NCBI GenBank assembly: GCA_030698965.1
Contig: JAUYLM010000020.1
Coordinates: 1 to 6,843 of the forward strand
Origin: a bacterium
GTDB taxonomy: Bacteria; Patescibacteriota; Minisyncoccia; Phycocordibacterales; PALSA-1337
Reading direction: 5' to 3'
DNA length: 6,843 nt
Of this stretch, positions 4,137 through 6,843 are shown one piece after another. The position numbers and the translations under genes are program-made. How positions within the stretch are numbered: position 1 is the first letter of the stretch; each line of letters starts with the position of its first letter. The notes beneath the pieces were generated by a model. That model saw only the letters and a list, made by a program, of their open reading frames with translations. It was not told the origin of the DNA and made no database searches.

Positions 4137-6129
4137 GAAAGGCACTTGTATGAAATATGTTACACACATCGCGCTTGTCTTGGTGTTGTTGGGGAGTTCT
4201 TTTTTTCCTTTGGATACATCGGCTTCGCATACGGCGACTTTTGATCCATTAACACAGTCAAAATTAGATTTCCCCAATGGAGATGATAAGTGTCAAATTA
4301 CCATTGATTTTCCCGAAAATCCCAAGTTGTATTTTGTGAGTCCGAGCAGCAAGCCTTATAATTTGACTGCGAAAGTTTCTGCATCGTCGAAATGTATCAG
4401 TCCTATCACTATTAAACACACCGCACCGCCGGCGTTTCGTACAGTGTATGACCCTATAAAAAAGATAACCAAAGTAGATGAGTCTTGGAGCCAAAAACCC
4501 TTGACGGTAACTATGAACGCGGGCGAGACCAAGACCATTTCGGTGGATTCTGCCTTACCGATCAGGCCTGTCGATGTGGTATGGAAAGGAGACGGCGAAA
4601 TATGCGATCAGGGTGATCCGGAATATAGAGTTCTGCCTTTTACAGAATTAACCGGCTGTGGCACCGCAAGAGTTATATCTCCTAAGTTTGAAATTAGTGC
4701 GGCGGACGCGTGTGAAAACACTAATAGCCCGAGAATATATCCAATCTTGTACACATATCATGACGATACTTACTCTCGGTCGGGATCTCAAGCAGAGATC
4801 GCTAGAGTTAAGAAGGCGCATGAACATGTTAAAAGCGATACGTATCCTCCCCTCACGAAGAAACCCGCTTGGATAAACGATCTTCTTCCAAACAGTATCG
4901 CGTTCAATTTCCCGGAAGACTACATCAATAAAATGCAGACTGAACGTAAATTCACTCCCGAGAAGCCGTTTACTCCCCTTGATGATATTGAAGTGTCATT
5001 TAAGTTAAAAGATCCTTGTAGAAGTGTCGGGCTTGATGATCCATGGAAAGTTATAATGTTCTCTGATACTTCTGACTCGTCAAAACATTTTTCGCTAGCA
5101 CAGACAGCCGTTCCAAAAGAGGGTGAACCCGGCACGTACGTCGCCAGGTTCAACTATAATGACAGACTGGCTTTTGCTTTTGAGCAAAATAATCCTTTAG
5201 AAAAGATGATTGACAGCATACAGGCTGGGATACCTATCAAAATTAAGCTAAGATCCGAAGTAAGTAATAGTGCATCAGATAATTACGGTATAGCTATGAG
5301 CAATATTGCGCGAGTATACGGTACCGGTAAACATCGAATGGTTATTCTCCGGGGTATCAGTTCGACTCAAGATACTGATACTAAAGTGAGTGTAGCGGGT
5401 TTACCGGCTTTGACTTTAACTTTACCGGCTATGACCAGCATGGGTTTTGTTTTTAAAGCGAAAGACTATTTCGAATACTTTAACCAAACCTCGCCATTCA
5501 AAGAATTAAATGATAATTTCTCGCATTTTATTGATCTTAATAAGCATAACGATCTGCTCTGGCAGACCGAAGTGACGGATCAAAAAGGAAATCGTAAGTT
5601 CATCAAAGGTTATAGTGATGATATTAAGTCATTCCCGTCTTGTATCGATGCGTCAGTGTGCACTTTTATAAACAATGTGACTGAAAGGGCTTATGCTCAT
5701 TTTGAGCCTGCATTAAGCTTCCTGCACACAAGTGACAATCCGAAAGTTTACCTACACGAACTGGGACACGCCTTCGGAAAGTTATTGGATGAGTATCATA
5801 AGGAAGATTCGTTAGATGCTCGCGGGTACTCTGATGACAGTAACTATAGCTATTTTAGCGGAAAAAATTGTGTCGTCGGCAACAGATTCGGCTTGCTGAA
5901 GTTTGACAGTAAGTATATCGGCTGCGGCTACAAGGAACTGATAATGAGAGGAGGAAGGGTTCCCATGTACCGGTCAACCGATAAAAGCATGATGAACAAC
6001 CACTATGAAATGGCACCGCCAAAGTTTAATGTGGTCAGCTGTAGTTTCATTCGTCTAGCCACAGAAGGCGGTCATCCCGTTCACTACTATAACTGGTGCA
6101 AGGGTTTGTCGGGCATAGTCAGCGAGTAA
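4135..6129 (+). CDS. Secreted zinc metallopeptidase, M64 (IgA peptidase) family
   Basis: This is a 664-residue protein from the ATG at 4135, or 659 from the ATG at 4150. Its N-terminus is a signal peptide: lysines near the start, hydrophobic core HIALVLVLLGSSFFPL (residues 11-26), and a likely cleavage near SAS-H (29-32). The C-terminal third carries HELGHAFGKLLDEYHK, with H541, E542 and H545 the expected zinc ligands and catalytic base, and D552-E-Y as in the M64 motif HExGHxxGxLxDEY. The stretch before it (VFKAKDYFEYFNQTSPFKELN, then NDLLW) fits the M64 fold. KSMMNN downstream may be the Met-turn. The first ~380 residues are unassigned and beta-rich in appearance. The mature chain has 12 cysteines, an even number that suits disulfides outside the cell. 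The family includes IgA-cleaving peptidases, but the substrate here is unknown. The gene has its own promoter and terminates 9 nt before the dockerin gene. A TTG at 4108 is an unlikely start, since it coincides with the -35 box. Confidence 0.88.
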   Translation: MKGTCMKYVTHIALVLVLLGSSFFPLDTSASHTATFDPLTQSKLDFPNGDDKCQITIDFPENPKLYFVSPSSKPYNLTAKVSASSKCISPITIKHTAPPAFRTVYDPIKKITKVDESWSQKPLTVTMNAGETKTISVDSALPIRPVDVVWKGDGEICDQGDPEYRVLPFTELTGCGTARVISPKFEISAADACENTNSPRIYPILYTYHDDTYSRSGSQAEIARVKKAHEHVKSDTYPPLTKKPAWINDLLPNSIAFNFPEDYINKMQTERKFTPEKPFTPLDDIEVSFKLKDPCRSVGLDDPWKVIMFSDTSDSSKHFSLAQTAVPKEGEPGTYVARFNYNDRLAFAFEQNNPLEKMIDSIQAGIPIKIKLRSEVSNSASDNYGIAMSNIARVYGTGKHRMVILRGISSTQDTDTKVSVAGLPALTLTLPAMTSMGFVFKAKDYFEYFNQTSPFKELNDNFSHFIDLNKHNDLLWQTEVTDQKGNRKFIKGYSDDIKSFPSCIDASVCTFINNVTERAYAHFEPALSFLHTSDNPKVYLHELGHAFGKLLDEYHKEDSLDARGYSDDSNYSYFSGKNCVVGNRFGLLKFDSKYIGCGYKELIMRGGRVPMYRSTDKSMMNNHYEMAPPKFNVVSCSFIRLATEGGHPVHYYNWCKGLSGIVSE

Positions 6130-6138
6130 ACAAATCAT

Positions 6139-6843
6139 ATGGACAACAAAACAAAAATTTCTTTATACTCTAAAATTATCGGTCTCACTCTGCTTTTTGT
6201 GGCTGTTACATTCTCTAGTCATAAAGTTTTACAAACATATTACGACAACTCTGTCACACAGACAGCTCAAGTGGTGAGTGCCTTAAACCAGGATCTTTGT
6301 CTGCTCAGGCTCACAATCTTGGAAAAAAATACTCTCGCTAAGTCACGTACCGGAAGCACATTTGTAATACAAGCCGCTCAAACAACGCCGACAGATCTCC
6401 GTCATCTCATCCGCCACAATAACGGATACGGAGATATGGTGCTCGAAACTCTTTCGTCACGGAGCGAAAAGAGCGCATATATTGATCAGTACGAATTGTT
6501 CTCACCAAGGTTTATCAACGCCGAGTTATTCGTGGATAATGGAACAAAAGGAGAAACATTTGAGACCGCGGAGGGAGTCATACGGACTATCATATCCTCA
6601 CCTTTCGCAATAGAAGGTATAAGGATCAAGACTGCGGATGCTGTGCATACTTTTCTTGTTACCAAGAAGTCCGGTCGGTGCGGGGATACTATGAGCTTTG
6701 GCCCTGCTCAGGTTTCTTCTGTGGCGCAAGACACACCTGCTGACACCGCGCCCCTCTGTGGCGACGTCAACGGAAGTGGCACCGTCACAACCCTCGACAT
6801 CTCGCTCATCCGCAAGCACATTCTCGATCTGGAGCCCCTCAGC
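6139..6843 (+). CDS. Membrane-anchored or secreted protein with C-terminal type I dockerin repeat (3'-truncated by window)
   Basis: The frame is open from the ATG at 6139 to the end of the window (235 residues, no stop). A basic N-terminus (MDNKTKISLYSK) is followed by a hydrophobic segment at about 13-26 (IIGLTLLFVAVTFS), either a signal anchor or an uncleaved signal peptide. Residues 30-200 match no family I recognise. After a Pro/Thr/Ala linker (about 196-205) comes CGDVNGSGTVTTLDISLIRKHILDL: the calcium-loop ligands D209, N211, S213, T215 and D220 followed by the F-helix, the first half of a type I dockerin. The second repeat would lie beyond the window. Dockerins bind cohesin domains in calcium-dependent complexes. 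It follows the peptidase by 9 nt with no clear Shine-Dalgarno, so it is probably co-transcribed with it. GC content climbs sharply towards the dockerin end (77 of 123 bases at 6721-6843). Confidence 0.82.
   Translation, partial: MDNKTKISLYSKIIGLTLLFVAVTFSSHKVLQTYYDNSVTQTAQVVSALNQDLCLLRLTILEKNTLAKSRTGSTFVIQAAQTTPTDLRHLIRHNNGYGDMVLETLSSRSEKSAYIDQYELFSPRFINAELFVDNGTKGETFETAEGVIRTIISSPFAIEGIRIKTADAVHTFLVTKKSGRCGDTMSFGPAQVSSVAQDTPADTAPLCGDVNGSGTVTTLDISLIRKHILDLEPLS

Noticed and set aside
5400..5430. TTTACCGGCT repeated 21 bp apart within the peptidase gene
   Set aside because: Only 10 bases match, in frame as similar peptides (LPAL, LPAM); it is too short and isolated to call a repeat feature.
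1..6843. CRISPR array, insertion sequence, integrase or cohesin
   Set aside because: No spaced repeat series, transposase or tyrosine-recombinase motif, or cohesin domain was found in any gene read here.

Overview
The window looks like a bacterial chromosome, and I infer a member of the Candidate Phyla Radiation / Patescibacteria (Parcubacteria-like). The reasons are a compact division and cell-wall (dcw) cluster with very small gaps, a MurF lacking the usual N-terminal domain, a tRNA gene without an encoded CCA, and a secreted M64-type peptidase beside a dockerin protein. No rRNA or other clade marker is present, so the assignment is only moderately supported.

Positions 1-3768 (+ strand) are part of a dcw cluster in the standard order: the 3' half of rsmH (mraW), a small FtsL-like membrane protein, a class B penicillin-binding protein (FtsI/SpoVD type) and murF. 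Gaps are 1 nt, a 4-nt ATGA overlap and 3 nt, so the genes are surely one transcription unit. RsmH modifies 16S rRNA. The FtsL-like protein and the PBP would act together in septal peptidoglycan synthesis. MurF makes the pentapeptide precursor whose D-Ala-D-Ala end the PBP uses.

Positions 3769-4134 hold no credible protein gene but are densely structured. They contain a weak hairpin/T-run after murF, an intact tRNA-Glu (anticodon CUC, no CCA), a long hairpin that looks like its terminator, and a GC-rich stretch (60 of 94 bases G/C at 3941-4034) with several stem-loops. Next come an exact 18-bp second copy of the tRNA 3' end, this time followed by CCA, a perfect 13-bp inverted repeat (terminator), and a good sigma-70-type promoter. 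The repeated tRNA end and the tRNA-like pairings in the second unit are the most unusual part of the window.

Positions 4135-6843 are an apparent two-gene unit on the + strand, separated by 9 nt. The first gene encodes a secreted metallopeptidase with the HELGH...DEY signature of the M64 (IgA peptidase) family. The second is a membrane-anchored or secreted protein of unknown core, cut off by the window edge inside a type I dockerin repeat. Together they suggest an extracellular, calcium-dependent cell-surface protein system distinct from the housekeeping genes upstream.
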